NCBI RefSeq assembly: GCF_014639435.1
Contig: NZ_BMFZ01000003.1
Location: 1 to 64,000 of the forward strand
Length of the DNA stretch: 64,000 nucleotides
Direction: 5' to 3'
DNA from: Hafnia psychrotolerans
GTDB taxonomy: Bacteria > Pseudomonadota > Gammaproteobacteria > Enterobacterales > Enterobacteriaceae
Shown: positions 32,002-41,488 of the stretch, piece after piece
How positions within the stretch are numbered: the first letter of the stretch is position 1
Layout: the number at the start of each line of letters is the position of its first letter
The notes under the pieces: model-generated
Databases searched by the model: none
Told to the model about the DNA's origin: nothing
Seen by the model: only the letters and a program-made list of their open reading frames with translations
Made by a program: the position numbers and the translations under genes

Positions 32002-32352
32002 ATGGATCATGATTTAGATACGTTACTGAGCATGCATGGCACTAAATTTACTTACGAATGTGGCTACTGGTTTGAGATAGTGGCTTACCAAGTTGAAGTA
32101 AACCAATCTAGACCGCATGGTATTCGCTACTCGCTAACTTTTCATGACCATCACAATCAACGCATCTTTGGAATGGACAATGCTCATGCTATCGCCGCTA
32201 CTAAGCAAGGAATGTGCAGAGGCAGAATCCAAGAATGGGACCATCTACACCAGTCAATCAGCGACAAAGGCACTCCATATGAATTTGTTAATGCCGCACA
32301 ACTCATTGAAGATTTTTTCTCAGCGATAGAGAAAATTATCGCTGAGATCTAA
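32002..32352 (+). CDS. TumE-like (DUF6516) toxin
   Basis: 116 residues (MDHDLDTLLSMHGTKFTYEC). The core GIRYSLTFHDHHNQRIFGMDNAH, then CRGRIQEWDHLHQS, fits small DUF6516/TumE-type toxins that pair with a HTH antitoxin. The toxic activity of this group is attributed to RNA cleavage or binding in the few studied cases. The gene is followed after 31 bp by the HTH gene, the expected order for such pairs. It lies on the plus strand among minus-strand core genes. The assignment is by pattern, not by search. Confidence 0.65.
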   Translation: MDHDLDTLLSMHGTKFTYECGYWFEIVAYQVEVNQSRPHGIRYSLTFHDHHNQRIFGMDNAHAIAATKQGMCRGRIQEWDHLHQSISDKGTPYEFVNAAQLIEDFFSAIEKIIAEI

Positions 32353-32383
32353 AAGTAAATGATATCACGTCACAGAGGTAATT

Positions 32384-32764
32384 ATGAAAGCACTCATCGG
32401 TATTATGCCAGAAAGCATGTTCCGCGAGCGTCTGATGGCTATCGCCAGAGGTCAATACCTACCGGCAGAAGGAGAACCTAAAGTTTGGTTTTCTTCACTG
32501 GTTGCACTGGGCCAAATTCTTAACAACGACAACATAGCACTGCTATGCCAAATGGACAGTGAGAAGCCTGAGAGTATCAGTGAACTTGCCAGAATGTCGG
32601 GGCGAGAAGTTAGCAACCTTTCCAGCACACTTACAACTCTTGAAAAATATGGGTTTATTAGAAAAGTGAAAGTGAAAAATTCCGTTAAACCGATTGCTCT
32701 GTTTACGGAGTTTGAAATTAGAACCGAACGATTCCCCGCCAAAGAACAACAAGCTGCTGCATAA
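32384..32764 (+). CDS. HTH antitoxin-like regulator (HVO_A0114/TumA type)
   Basis: 126 residues. Winged-helix segment LLCQMDSEKPESISELARMSGREVSNLSSTLTTLEKYGFIRKVKVK (about 53-98) is MarR-like; the N-terminal part has AEGEPKVWFSSLVALGQIL. Proteins of this kind are the partners of TumE toxins and repress their own operon. A terminator AACCGC-TCAG-GCGGTT plus T7 follows directly. GAGGT lies just before ATG. Confidence 0.7.
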   Translation: MKALIGIMPESMFRERLMAIARGQYLPAEGEPKVWFSSLVALGQILNNDNIALLCQMDSEKPESISELARMSGREVSNLSSTLTTLEKYGFIRKVKVKNSVKPIALFTEFEIRTERFPAKEQQAAA

Positions 32765-32791
32765 CAAAAAAACCGCTCAGGCGGTTTTTTT
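32765..32791 (+). terminator. Bidirectional-looking terminator after TA pair
   Basis: AAAAAAACCGC-TCAG-GCGGTTTTTTT, a perfect stem with T-run, right after the antitoxin stop. Confidence 0.85.
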
Positions 32792-32992
32792 GTACGGACT
32801 GACCCAGCCTATATAGCGTTGACACATTTAACTCACTCGTATCCTGACCGAAGTGTTTCATTCAAGTTTTCGTCACATCAGGCAAGATTGATTTTGACGA
32901 TTGATAAATTCTAATTAATCACCCAAATCAATTAGATCTCAATTTTTCATGCACTTAGACTTAACCCACAAATTAATAAAGGGATTTTAAGA

Positions 32993-33148
32993 ATGAATAT
33001 GGTTTTCTGCAAAGGATGCGGGCTGTGGATTGATGAAACGGAGAATTACGACGACAAGACGGAAGAGTATTGCGAGAAGTGTAAACAGGCACGACCAGGA
33101 ATATGGATAAGATTTCTGCGACTGATTAAGTTAAGACGAGCACACTGA
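32993..33148 (+). CDS. Small zinc-ribbon-like protein
   Basis: 51 residues MNMVFCKGCGLWIDETENYD with C-x2-C (6-9) and YCEKC (about 29-32), forming a likely Cys4 zinc ribbon, and a basic C-terminal tail (RFLRLIKLRRAH). Third gene of the islet. An AT-rich region with GGGATTTTAAG precedes ATG. Function unknown. Confidence 0.55.
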   Translation: MNMVFCKGCGLWIDETENYDDKTEEYCEKCKQARPGIWIRFLRLIKLRRAH

Positions 33149-33215
33149 TCAAGAGTGGTCACCATATGGTCATGATGAAAATAATATTCTTATAAAACAA
33201 TAGATTAACACACTA

Positions 33216-33235
33216 AAAAAGGCGGCCAAGGCCGC
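33216..33235. repeat. 20-bp direct repeat, copy 2 (yeaY terminator)
   Basis: Identical to 31613-31632. Here, on the minus strand, GGCGGCC-TT-GGCCGCC plus TTTTTT is the natural terminator of the yeaY gene that stops 37 bp away. Confidence 0.75.
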
Positions 33236-33272
33236 CTGCAAATTATTCACTTCTTTTTCACACAGTAGTGGT

Positions 33273-33881
33273 TTATTCGGTGACGATGGTCTCGACCCGC
33301 GCCGGTGGGGCGTCATACCAACCCGGTCCATAGCTTCTTCCCCAGCGAGGATCAAAAGGACCTCCGTATCCCCAGCCCCACGGCCCCATCGGTTGTGGCG
33401 GCATCACCACCTGTTGGATAAGGCGCCAGCGTTTAAAACTGTTAACATTCACCGTAACAAATTTATACGACGTCTGGCCAATAGTGCCCTCTTCAGCACC
33501 GGTAATTGGGCCGACAACGGTCACTAATTGACCTTTGAAATCCACCGGATCGACGAAGCCATTAAGATAAGCGTGAATACGCCCCATAGAAGCCGCGCCG
33601 AGAATCGGTCTTGCTGCGTCATCAAGCGGCATGGTAGCAATCTCAAGACGCGTTTTGTTTTGCTGGTTGGTAATACCTACAACTTTACCACCAAAACGTG
33701 ACTCCTGACCGACATACAACTGTGGCGCGCCCTGCACCACTTGCAGATTCATTTGCGGTGTATCCGTTGTTCCGCGGATATCATCGGGAACGGTGACACA
33801 ACCAGACAACCATAAAACACTGAGGCCAATGGCACTTAAAGGCAGAGCCGAAAACCGTGGAATAACTGACCACTTACGCAT
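33273..33881 (-). CDS. yeaY: Slp-family outer-membrane lipoprotein YeaY
   Basis: 202 residues. Signal peptide with lipobox LSGC (Cys28), then the Slp domain ([43 protein letters not shown]), and a Gly/Pro/Trp/Tyr-rich tail ([14 protein letters not shown]). It is anchored to the outer membrane. Slp proteins are stress-induced, and their exact role is unclear. tsaB lies 63 bp upstream in the same direction as in E. coli. Confidence 0.92.
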   Translation of the reverse strand: MRKWSVIPRFSALPLSAIGLSVLWLSGCVTVPDDIRGTTDTPQMNLQVVQGAPQLYVGQESRFGGKVVGITNQQNKTRLEIATMPLDDAARPILGAASMGRIHAYLNGFVDPVDFKGQLVTVVGPITGAEEGTIGQTSYKFVTVNVNSFKRWRLIQQVVMPPQPMGPWGWGYGGPFDPRWGRSYGPGWYDAPPARVETIVTE

Positions 33882-33944
33882 AGCAATAACTCCTGGTAGA
33901 GACTGTTAATTTTGACCACGACTTACTGTACAAGTTGCTATAAC

Positions 33945-34646
33945 TTAACGGCCAGGAAGCTTTTTCCAGGTCACTTCATTGCGTAAATAAACAGGTTCAG
34001 CGTGTTCCGGAGTGACGCGGATACCGCGTTGCCACATTTGCAGAGCCAGTGGCAGCATGTCTTCAGCCTGTGGCAGACGCATGCTGCCATCATATAATTC
34101 GGCGGCGGATGACTCTCCCAATAAATGCGGATACGTTTCCCAGCCAGTGCCTACGGTGGCAAAACGGCCGGTGAAGTCAGCCGCGCACAGTTGCAACTGC
34201 TCCGGCTTGATCACCGCTTCGCTCTGTTCACCCTGCCACTCGCCATCTTCGCTGTAATAATATTCCCCCCAATAAACGTCACCCATGCGAGCATCAATAG
34301 CGGCTAATACTCGCTCAGCCCCCGTCAGGCGGTGCGCTCCCTGGGCCATGGTCACGAGGGTAGAAACCGGCAACAGTGGCAGTTCAGCACCGTATGCCAA
34401 ACCCTGAGCAACACCAATGCCGATGCGTACACCGGTGAAACTGCCTGGACCGCGGCCAAAAGCCAGCGCGTCCAGTTGTTTTAACGTTAGCCCCGCTTCG
34501 GATAATATCTGCTGCACCATAGGCAGAATACGCTGCGTATGTTCGCGCGCACAGAGTTCGAAATGGGCGAGCGTCTCGCCTTCATTGTAAAGCGCAACCG
34601 AACAGGCTTCTGTCGCCGTATCAATTGCTAAAATTCGCGTGGACAT
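33945..34646 (-). CDS. tsaB: tRNA threonylcarbamoyladenosine protein TsaB
   Basis: 233 residues with the ASKHA-type N-terminal pattern [29 protein letters not shown] and [20 protein letters not shown]. It partners TsaD, TsaE and TsaC to make t6A37 on tRNAs reading ANN codons; essential in E. coli. It lies between yeaY and yoaA. Confidence 0.96.
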   Translation of the reverse strand: MSTRILAIDTATEACSVALYNEGETLAHFELCAREHTQRILPMVQQILSEAGLTLKQLDALAFGRGPGSFTGVRIGIGVAQGLAYGAELPLLPVSTLVTMAQGAHRLTGAERVLAAIDARMGDVYWGEYYYSEDGEWQGEQSEAVIKPEQLQLCAADFTGRFATVGTGWETYPHLLGESSAAELYDGSMRLPQAEDMLPLALQMWQRGIRVTPEHAEPVYLRNEVTWKKLPGR

Positions 34647-34728
34647 GCCAAACCTCAGGCGGAAAATAGTAAGTTAAAAGCCTTTTTCGAGACGTTATTC
34701 TAGCATAGCCAGTGGTCTATTTCTGCTG

Positions 34729-36630
34729 TTAGCCATTCTGCAGAAACCGGATCGCCTTGGCTAAATCGCGGGTGCGTGGTGTCGGAGGCAAACTTTTCAG
34801 GAACACTTCACCGTACGGGCGCATCACCAAACGGTTATCACAGATAATCATCACACCACGGTCGTCGGTATCCCGGATTAGGCGCCCGACGCCCTGTTTG
34901 AGAGTGATCACTGCATCGGGTAATTGCACCTCGTTAAAGGGATCACCACCGCGCAGACGGCAATCTTCAATACGCGCTTTCAGTAGCGGGTCATCGGGTG
35001 AAGTAAAGGGTAGTTTGTCAATTATCACGCAGGAGAGAGCTTGCCCACGTACATCTACCCCTTCCCAAAAACTGCTGGTAGCCACCAACAAAGCATTACC
35101 GGCTTCGACAAACTGGGCCAGCAATTGCCCTTTACTGGTTTCTCCCTGTAGCAACACCGGTAGCGTCGTGCTGGCACGAAACTCTTCAGCCAGTTCACGC
35201 ATCATTAGGTGCGATGTACAGAGAAAGAAGCAGCGGCCTTGGTTGGCTTCGATCAACGGCAACAGCATTTTGGCCAGTTGTCGCGAACCGCCACGTTCAT
35301 TGGGTGACGGCAGAAAGCGTGGCACGCACAGCAGCGCCTGATTAGCATAATCAAAAGGACTCGCCAGCAATAACGTCTCTGCGTTATCCAGCCCGAGACG
35401 AGCAGTAAAATGATGGAGCTGATCGTTCACCGAAAGTGTGGCCGAAGTGAAAACCCATGCCCCCGGTTTGTCGGCCATCATTTCACTGAATTTATCGGTC
35501 ACCGACAGCGGGGTTAACGCCAGCACAAAGTGGCGAGAATTGCATTCATACCAGTAGCTATAGCCGGGAATAGAGACATCTTTCAGGCGCTTGAGACGGT
35601 TGCGGTAAACCGTCGCCCGTTCAAATGCCGCGTCCAACAGCGCCGAACGACCGAGCGACAGTTTCACCACGTCGTAGCACAACTCGAGTGCGTCATCGAG
35701 CAGCAACAGTGCGCGCTGAATAGCGGGTTGGTTGAGAACATCTCGTAGATTGCCGCGAAACCCAGGTTCGCCCAATGCCAGACGAAAATCCATGGTGCTT
35801 TGACTCAGACGGTCAGCACTCTTTTGCAACTGGACCGAATCACGAACTTCTGTGCGGTAAGCAATAGTAATGTCTTTTGCCATATCCAACAGTTGACGGC
35901 TGGTGATCTGCTGACCGAAATACTGACTGGCGATATCGGGAATTTGGTGGGCTTCGTCGAAAATCATCACGTCGGCAGTCGGGATTAACTCACCGAAACC
36001 GCCCTCTTTGACGACCATATCAGCCATAAATAGATGATGATTGACCACCACGACATCGGCATCCATTGCCCTGCGGCGGGCTTTGACGACGAAGCACTCT
36101 TTGTACGCGGGGCAGTCGCTGCCGAGGCAGTTATCATTAGTGCTGGTCACCAGCGGCCAGACATAACTGTCTTCGGCCACCACGGCACAGGTGCTAATGT
36201 CACCCTCTTCGGTCATGCTTGACCAGTTTCGCAGATGAACTAAATCGCTCAATGACTGGCTGGCAAGATCCCCGCCTGACAAGGACTGCTGCTCAAGGCG
36301 TTCAATACACAGGTAGTTAGAACGCCCTTTCAGCAGCGCCAGTTTGCCCTTGAATTTCAGTGCGCTGGCAACTTTGGGTAAATCGCGTGAATACAGTTGG
36401 TCCTGCAGAGCTTTGGAACCGGTAGAAATAATTACTTTCTTCCCAGAGCGGAGAGCCGGTGCCAGATAAGCATAGGTTTTCCCCGTACCCGTGCCCGCTT
36501 CCACCACCAGCCCCTGTTTGTTGTTGATCGCCTTGCTGACGGCCTGCGCCATTAGACGCTGAGGTTCACGCGGTTTAAACCCGTCAATTTTCTGCGCTAA
36601 CGCGCCGTCTGGTGCAAAATCGTCTATCAC
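34729..36630 (-). CDS. yoaA: YoaA, DinG/XPD-like DNA helicase
   Basis: 633 residues. Walker A VVEAGTGTGKTYAYL (about 39-53), DEAH box IFDEAHQIPD, four Cys for a 4Fe-4S cluster around CLGSDCPAYKECF, and helicase motifs near the C terminus (QGVGRLIRDTDDRGVMIICD). It unwinds DNA 5'-3' and in E. coli works with HolC (chi) at stalled forks. Its start lies 142 bp from the divergent ridA-type gene. Confidence 0.96.
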   Translation of the reverse strand: MIDDFAPDGALAQKIDGFKPREPQRLMAQAVSKAINNKQGLVVEAGTGTGKTYAYLAPALRSGKKVIISTGSKALQDQLYSRDLPKVASALKFKGKLALLKGRSNYLCIERLEQQSLSGGDLASQSLSDLVHLRNWSSMTEEGDISTCAVVAEDSYVWPLVTSTNDNCLGSDCPAYKECFVVKARRRAMDADVVVVNHHLFMADMVVKEGGFGELIPTADVMIFDEAHQIPDIASQYFGQQITSRQLLDMAKDITIAYRTEVRDSVQLQKSADRLSQSTMDFRLALGEPGFRGNLRDVLNQPAIQRALLLLDDALELCYDVVKLSLGRSALLDAAFERATVYRNRLKRLKDVSIPGYSYWYECNSRHFVLALTPLSVTDKFSEMMADKPGAWVFTSATLSVNDQLHHFTARLGLDNAETLLLASPFDYANQALLCVPRFLPSPNERGGSRQLAKMLLPLIEANQGRCFFLCTSHLMMRELAEEFRASTTLPVLLQGETSKGQLLAQFVEAGNALLVATSSFWEGVDVRGQALSCVIIDKLPFTSPDDPLLKARIEDCRLRGGDPFNEVQLPDAVITLKQGVGRLIRDTDDRGVMIICDNRLVMRPYGEVFLKSLPPTPRTRDLAKAIRFLQNG

Positions 36631-36772
36631 GCTGTCTCTCTACCTGTACGGATCAGCAGTGATTATGCCAATCCAACGCCTCCACGGCTACCGCCATCTG
36701 CCAATCCTATGTAATCCGTCTTTGTGTTACCCTTAGCACCATCATTAGAAAGTGACTGAAGGAGCGAACACG

Positions 36773-37117
36773 ATGAGTATCGAACGTATCCGGCCCGAGC
36801 CGCGGATGTCAGATGTTGTTATTCACAACGAAACCATTTACTACACCGCGGTGCCAGAAAATTTGGATGCGGGCGCTAAAGATCAGACCGCTGAAACGCT
36901 GGCCATCATCGATACCGTGCTGACCGAAGTGGGCTCTGACAAAAGCAAAATCCTCGATGTGACGCTGTTTCTGGTTCACAAGGAAGACTTCAGTGCAATG
37001 AACGAAGCTTGGGACGCCTGGGTCTCTCCGGGCAACGCACCGGTTCGCTGCACGGTGCAAGCCAACCTAATGAACCCGAAATATAAAATTGAAATCAAAA
37101 TTATCGCCGCCCGTTAA
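36773..37117 (+). CDS. yoaB: RidA-family protein YoaB
   Basis: 114 residues from ATG at 36773, which has AAGGAG eight bases upstream; the frame seven codons longer is not supported. RidA features: IYYTAVPE, DQTAETLAIIDTVLTEVGSD and the C-terminal APVRCTVQANLMNPKYKIEIK with the conserved Arg that binds the imine/enamine substrate. RidA enzymes hydrolyse reactive 2-aminoacrylate. Divergent from yoaA as in E. coli. Confidence 0.93.
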   Translation: MSIERIRPEPRMSDVVIHNETIYYTAVPENLDAGAKDQTAETLAIIDTVLTEVGSDKSKILDVTLFLVHKEDFSAMNEAWDAWVSPGNAPVRCTVQANLMNPKYKIEIKIIAAR

Positions 37118-37133
37118 ACCCTGATTTCAGACC

Positions 37134-37162
37134 TAAAAAAACCTCCCGAGGGAGGTTTTTTT
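37134..37162. terminator. Bidirectional terminator between yoaB and eda
   Basis: AAAAAAACCTCC-CGA-GGGAGGTTTTTTT; serves both converging genes. Confidence 0.9.
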
Positions 37163-37178
37163 AGGTCTGGCAGAAGCC

Positions 37179-37820
37179 TTATGCCTTGGCACCGGCTACA
37201 GCGTCACGTGCCAGTTTGGTGATGCGATCATAATCACCGCTTTCCAGTGCATCAGCCGGAACCAACCAGGAACCGCCGATACACAGCACACTTTTCAGTG
37301 CCAGATAGTCACGGTAGTTGTTCGGCGTAATGCCACCCGTTGGGCAGAACCGTACCTGCGAGAACGGGCCAGCGATAGCCTGTAAGGCTTTCACGCCACC
37401 ATTGGCTTCCGCTGGGAAGAACTTGAACTCACGCAGACCTGCATCCAGACCCATCATCAATTCAGACACGGTACAGATACCCGGGATCAGTGGAATGGAA
37501 CCGGCATTTGCCGCCTTCAACAGCGCGTCCGTCAGACCTGGGCTAATAGCAAACTGGGCACCGGCTTCGGTAACTTGTGCCAGTTGCTCCGGATTGAGTA
37601 CGGTACCCGCGCCAATAATGGCATCCGGGACTTCTTTTGCAATGGCACGGATAGCGTCAATTGCACAGGCAGTACGCAAAGTGACTTCCAGAACGCGAAC
37701 ACCGCCAGCAACCAGCGCTTTCGCTAGTGGAACCGCGTGTTCGAGTTTGTTTATAACGATCACAGGAACGACCGGGCCGGACGTCAAAATTTGTTCCGCG
37801 CTCGTTTTCCAATTTTTCAT
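37179..37820 (-). CDS. eda: KDPG/KHG aldolase
   Basis: 213 residues from ATG at 37820 (GGAGACA upstream). Schiff-base Lys133 in EFKFFPAEA and Glu45 (VLEVTLRT) are present. It splits 2-keto-3-deoxy-6-phosphogluconate to pyruvate and glyceraldehyde 3-phosphate, the last Entner-Doudoroff step. edd, its E. coli neighbour, is absent; pgl and zwf precede it instead, in the same direction, separated by a hairpin at 37964-37995. Confidence 0.97.
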   Translation of the reverse strand: MKNWKTSAEQILTSGPVVPVIVINKLEHAVPLAKALVAGGVRVLEVTLRTACAIDAIRAIAKEVPDAIIGAGTVLNPEQLAQVTEAGAQFAISPGLTDALLKAANAGSIPLIPGICTVSELMMGLDAGLREFKFFPAEANGGVKALQAIAGPFSQVRFCPTGGITPNNYRDYLALKSVLCIGGSWLVPADALESGDYDRITKLARDAVAGAKA

Positions 37821-37963
37821 CTTTGTCTCCATTCATGCCCGTGGGCATCGTTGTGATTGATGGCGAGCCCCTGCCACAGGGCCTGCAAATATGCAGGTTA
37901 CCGACCACACCCATTAGCCGAACTGGCTGTATTGCGAGTAAAACAAGTAATAAAGCGATTCAA

Positions 37964-37995
37964 TTGAAAAACGCCGCGTAAGCGACGGTTTTCAA
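37964..37995 (-). terminator. Hairpin between pgl and eda
   Basis: TTGAAAA...CCGTCGC-TTAC-GCGGCG...TTTTCAA, a long stem flanked by A and T runs. It may terminate or attenuate zwf-pgl transcripts before eda. Confidence 0.6.
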
Positions 37996-38003
37996 TTTTT
38001 CGG

Positions 38004-38699
38004 TCACGCTCTCCAATAAACACTGACCGGTGTTTGTTGCTGGTTGAGTACGGCTCGCACCGGCATTTCATTCTCGTCGGTGCCTTTTTCAGCGCGCTCA
38101 TACACTTCGCGCTTTGCCTCGCCCATCAGATGCAAATAGATATTACGGCTGTCGAGCAGCAACGGTAGCGTCAGAGTGAGCCTGTCGAGCGGTGCAGTTA
38201 GCGGTGTCATCCCTATACAACTTCGGCCTGAATCAAGCGCCAGCGCAGCGGATAGATTCTTAGCACCAGGGAACAGCGACGCGGTATGACCGTCATCCCC
38301 CATGCCGAGGATCACCACATCGATAGGACGCGGTAAATCTTTTAGTGCCATCTCGGTTGCAGCCGCGCCTTCAAAGGGAGAGACGGCCTCATTTTTCAAG
38401 CTAATAAAGGTGGCTGACGCGGCCAGACCTTGTAACAGATGATCACGCACCAGCTTTTCATTGCTGGCATCATTGTCCGGGCTTACCCAGCGCTCATCGG
38501 CCAGCGTAATGACCACCTTGTTCCATTCAAGCTCCTGACGCGTGAGCTGTATAAACAGGTCGAGCGGTGTATGACCGCCCGAGACCACCAAACTGGCTTT
38601 GCCGTTTGCCGCAATCCCCTGACGAAGGGCATCCGCAATCTTTCCAGCGAAGTTTTGGGTTAGCGCCACTGCGCCGGAAAATTCGACAAAATTGGCCAT
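38004..38699 (-). CDS. pgl: 6-phosphogluconolactonase, DevB type
   Basis: 231 residues from ATG at 38699 (MANFVEFSGAVALTQ; AAGGGAAA upstream). Motifs VVSGGHTPLDLF, ITLADERWVSPDNDASNEKL and ILGMGDDGHTASLFPG are those of DevB/SOL lactonases, which hydrolyse 6-phosphogluconolactone made by Zwf. E. coli instead uses the unrelated YbhE-type lactonase encoded elsewhere. It is 10 bp downstream of zwf, surely one operon. Confidence 0.95.
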   Translation of the reverse strand: MANFVEFSGAVALTQNFAGKIADALRQGIAANGKASLVVSGGHTPLDLFIQLTRQELEWNKVVITLADERWVSPDNDASNEKLVRDHLLQGLAASATFISLKNEAVSPFEGAAATEMALKDLPRPIDVVILGMGDDGHTASLFPGAKNLSAALALDSGRSCIGMTPLTAPLDRLTLTLPLLLDSRNIYLHLMGEAKREVYERAEKGTDENEMPVRAVLNQQQTPVSVYWRA

Positions 38700-38709
38700 C
38701 AGTTTCCCT

Positions 38710-40185
38710 TTACTCGAACTCGCTCCAGGAGCGACCATCACGGGTGATCATAGCCACTGACGCGACAGGCCCCCAAGTTCCGGACTGGTAAGGTTTTGGT
38801 GATTCGCTTTCGGCAGCCCAGGCATTCATGATGGAGTCGACCCATTTCCAGGCTTCTTCTACTTCGTCACGACGAACGAACAGTGCTTGAATACCACGCA
38901 TCGTCTCCAACAGCAAACGTTCATAAGCATCAGCGATGTGCTGCTCGTTGAATGTCTCGGAGAAGCTCAGATCCAGTTTGGTGGTTTGCAGGCGATGCTT
39001 GTGTTCCAGGCCAGGGACTTTGTTAAGGACTTCGATCTCGATACCTTCATCCGGTTGCAGACGAATAGTCAGTTTGTTCTGCGGTAACTGCTGATAGGAA
39101 TCACGGAACAGGTTCAGCGCTGGGGTTTTGAAGTAGACCACCACTTCTGAGCATTTAGTCGGCAGGCGTTTACCTGTACGCAGGTAGAACGGTACGCCAG
39201 CCCACTGCCAGTTGTCGATATCAACGCGGATAGAAACGAAGGTTTCAGTGGTACTGGCTTTTTTCGCACCTTCCTCTTCCAGATAGCCAGGCACTTTTTT
39301 GCCTTGAACAAAACCGGCGGTGTATTGGCCACGCACGGTGGTTTCGCGTACGTTGGTTTGATCGATCCGGCGCAAAGAACGCAGCACTTTCACTTTTTCA
39401 TCACGGATACGATCGGTACTCAGGTCGGCCGGCGGCGACATGGCGATCATCGTCAGAATTTGCAGTAGGTGGTTCTGGATCATGTCGCGCATCTGACCCG
39501 CATCATCGAAGTAACCCCAACGGCCTTCGATACCCACCTCTTCAGCAACGGTGATTTGTACGTGATCGATGGTGCGATTGTCCCAATTACTGGCAAACAG
39601 GTTGTTGGCAAAACGCAGCGCCAACAGGTTAAGAACCGTTTCTTTACCCAGATAATGGTCGATACGGTAAACCTGAGACTCGGCAAAGTATTCCGCCACC
39701 TGATCGTTAATCACCTGAGAAGACTCCAGTGAGTGCCCCAGTGGTTTTTCCATCACCACGCGCGCAGGTTCTTTATTAAGTCCTGCTTCACCCAAGCCAC
39801 GGCAGATTGCCCCAAAGTGGCTTGGCGCAATCGCAAAATAGTTAATGGTGGCGCGATTCTTCTGGTCGAGCATTTTGCCCAGCACTTTAAAATGTTTTAG
39901 ATCGTTAACATCAAGGTTACAGAAATCTAAACGAGCGCTGAGTTTATCCCACAACTCTGGCTCCATTTTTTCCTTCATGAAGGTGGTTAGCGCGTCTTTG
40001 ACGACTTCGGTATACGCCGCTTTGTCCCACTCAGCACGACCGACACCGATAATTTTGGTATCAGGATGAATGTGTCCAGCTTTTTCTAGCTGGTACAGGG
40101 AAGGCAACAGTTTACGGCGAGCAAGATCGCCTTTCGCACCGAAAATAACCAGGTCACAGGCCTGGGCTGTCTGGGTTACCGCCAT
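38710..40185 (-). CDS. zwf: Glucose-6-phosphate 1-dehydrogenase
   Basis: 491 residues from ATG at 40185 (AAGGAGAAGAAC upstream). NADP-binding GAKGDLARRKLLPSLY, substrate/catalytic site RIDHYLGKETVLNLLALRFAN. First step of the oxidative pentose phosphate and Entner-Doudoroff routes. HexR is encoded divergently, and HexR-like sites lie between the two genes. Confidence 0.98.
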   Translation of the reverse strand: MAVTQTAQACDLVIFGAKGDLARRKLLPSLYQLEKAGHIHPDTKIIGVGRAEWDKAAYTEVVKDALTTFMKEKMEPELWDKLSARLDFCNLDVNDLKHFKVLGKMLDQKNRATINYFAIAPSHFGAICRGLGEAGLNKEPARVVMEKPLGHSLESSQVINDQVAEYFAESQVYRIDHYLGKETVLNLLALRFANNLFASNWDNRTIDHVQITVAEEVGIEGRWGYFDDAGQMRDMIQNHLLQILTMIAMSPPADLSTDRIRDEKVKVLRSLRRIDQTNVRETTVRGQYTAGFVQGKKVPGYLEEEGAKKASTTETFVSIRVDIDNWQWAGVPFYLRTGKRLPTKCSEVVVYFKTPALNLFRDSYQQLPQNKLTIRLQPDEGIEIEVLNKVPGLEHKHRLQTTKLDLSFSETFNEQHIADAYERLLLETMRGIQALFVRRDEVEEAWKWVDSIMNAWAAESESPKPYQSGTWGPVASVAMITRDGRSWSEFE

Positions 40186-40219
40186 GTTCTTCTCCTTCAT
40201 GCAAGAGTGCAGGATATAT

Positions 40220-40234
40220 TGTAATTTTATTTCA
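40220..40234. promoter_or_regulatory. Candidate HexR site near zwf
   Basis: TGTAATTTTATTTCA resembles the HexR palindrome TGTAATTAAATTACA (left half exact, right half weak), 35 bp upstream of zwf. Confidence 0.4.
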
Positions 40235-40352
40235 GCAATAATGTACTCTGATTAGTTAGCGCCAGTAAACCTCGATCTAAAACCTTAATAAACGAATAAA
40301 AACCACATATTTTGTCACAGATGTTAAATGTGTCGTAAAAAAAGGCTGATTT

Positions 40353-40367
40353 TGTAATTTTATGACA
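40353..40367. promoter_or_regulatory. Second candidate HexR site
   Basis: TGTAATTTTATGACA has a complete left half and ACA at the right end, midway between zwf and hexR. Two sites in this divergent region would allow control of both genes. Confidence 0.4.
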
Positions 40368-40543
40368 AATATGGAAAGGATTTACCATACTGAAATTTAG
40401 ACACTGGTCAAACTCTGAGGAGAAAAGCTTAAAATTCACCACATTGCTTCTGCCAACCCAATCAGGCTCGTAGTATATTTTCATCAAACCGACATGATTT
40501 CCTCTTTTCATAGAAATCGTTGAAACCTATGAGTGGCACGCGA

Positions 40544-41413
40544 ATGAATACATTGGAAAAAATCCAAAGCCATCTGGACATTCTAAGCAAGTCTGAAAGA
40601 AAAGTTGCCGAGGCAATTCTTGCCTCACCGCAGACCGCTATCCATTGCAGTATTGCCACACTGGCCCACATGGCCGGTGTCAGTGAACCGACAGTAAACC
40701 GGTTTTGCCGCCGGCTTGATACCAAAGGCTTTCCTGATTTCAAATTGCATCTGGCTCAGAGTCTGGCAAATGGCACACCTTATGTGAACCGTAATGTTGA
40801 AGAAAGTGATGGTGTAGAGGCTTATACCAGCAAGATTTTCGAATCCACTATGGCGACGCTGGATCAGGTGAAAAACACTCTGGATATCAGCATGATTAAT
40901 CGCGCGGTGGACCTGCTCACCCAGGCAAAAAAAATCTCTTTCTTTGGGCTGGGTGCCTCGGCAGCCGTGGCGCATGATGCCATGAACAAGTTTTTCCGCT
41001 TTAATATTCCGGTCGTCTACTTTGATGACATCGTCATGCAACGTATGAGCTGTATGAACTGTAGTGAAGGGGATGTGGTGGTGCTCATTTCTCACACTGG
41101 CCGCACCAAGAATCTGGTTGAACTTGCGCATTTGGCCCGAGAAAATGACGCAACCGTGATCGCAATTACCTCACAAAATACCCCGCTAGCCCATGAAGCC
41201 ACGCTGGCTTTGCTGCTGGACGTCCCTGAAGACACTGACGTCTATATGCCGATGGTCTCGCGTATCGCACAACTGACCCTGATTGACGTACTGGCGACGG
41301 GTTTTACTTTACGTCGCGGTGCAAAATTCAGGGATAACCTGAAGCGGGTCAAAGACGCACTGAAAGAATCACGCTTTGATAAAGGCGCGCACGTTTCCAA
41401 TGTTTTCGACTAA
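40544..41413 (+). CDS. hexR: HexR transcriptional regulator (RpiR family)
   Basis: 289 residues from ATG at 40544 (MNTLEKIQSHLDILSKSERK, the family N terminus; two earlier in-frame starts are less likely). HTH with HCSIATLAHMAGVSEPTVNRFCRRL (about 40-64) and a SIS sugar-phosphate domain (FFGLGASAAVAHDAMNKFFR, VVVLISHTGRTKNLVELA). HexR represses zwf, eda and other hexose-catabolism genes and is released by KDPG. The context fits exactly. Confidence 0.96.
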   Translation: MNTLEKIQSHLDILSKSERKVAEAILASPQTAIHCSIATLAHMAGVSEPTVNRFCRRLDTKGFPDFKLHLAQSLANGTPYVNRNVEESDGVEAYTSKIFESTMATLDQVKNTLDISMINRAVDLLTQAKKISFFGLGASAAVAHDAMNKFFRFNIPVVYFDDIVMQRMSCMNCSEGDVVVLISHTGRTKNLVELAHLARENDATVIAITSQNTPLAHEATLALLLDVPEDTDVYMPMVSRIAQLTLIDVLATGFTLRRGAKFRDNLKRVKDALKESRFDKGAHVSNVFD

Positions 41414-41488
41414 GCGTAGTCTTAATGGTAAAGAAGTTCTTACTGTTTTTTTTGCAACACACTTGTTCACCAGTCAACGGAGTAATAC

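Noticed and set aside
34757-35341. 194-codon plus-strand frame inside yoaA
   Set aside because: Shadow of the strong minus-strand helicase gene; Ser/Arg-rich and without homologous look.
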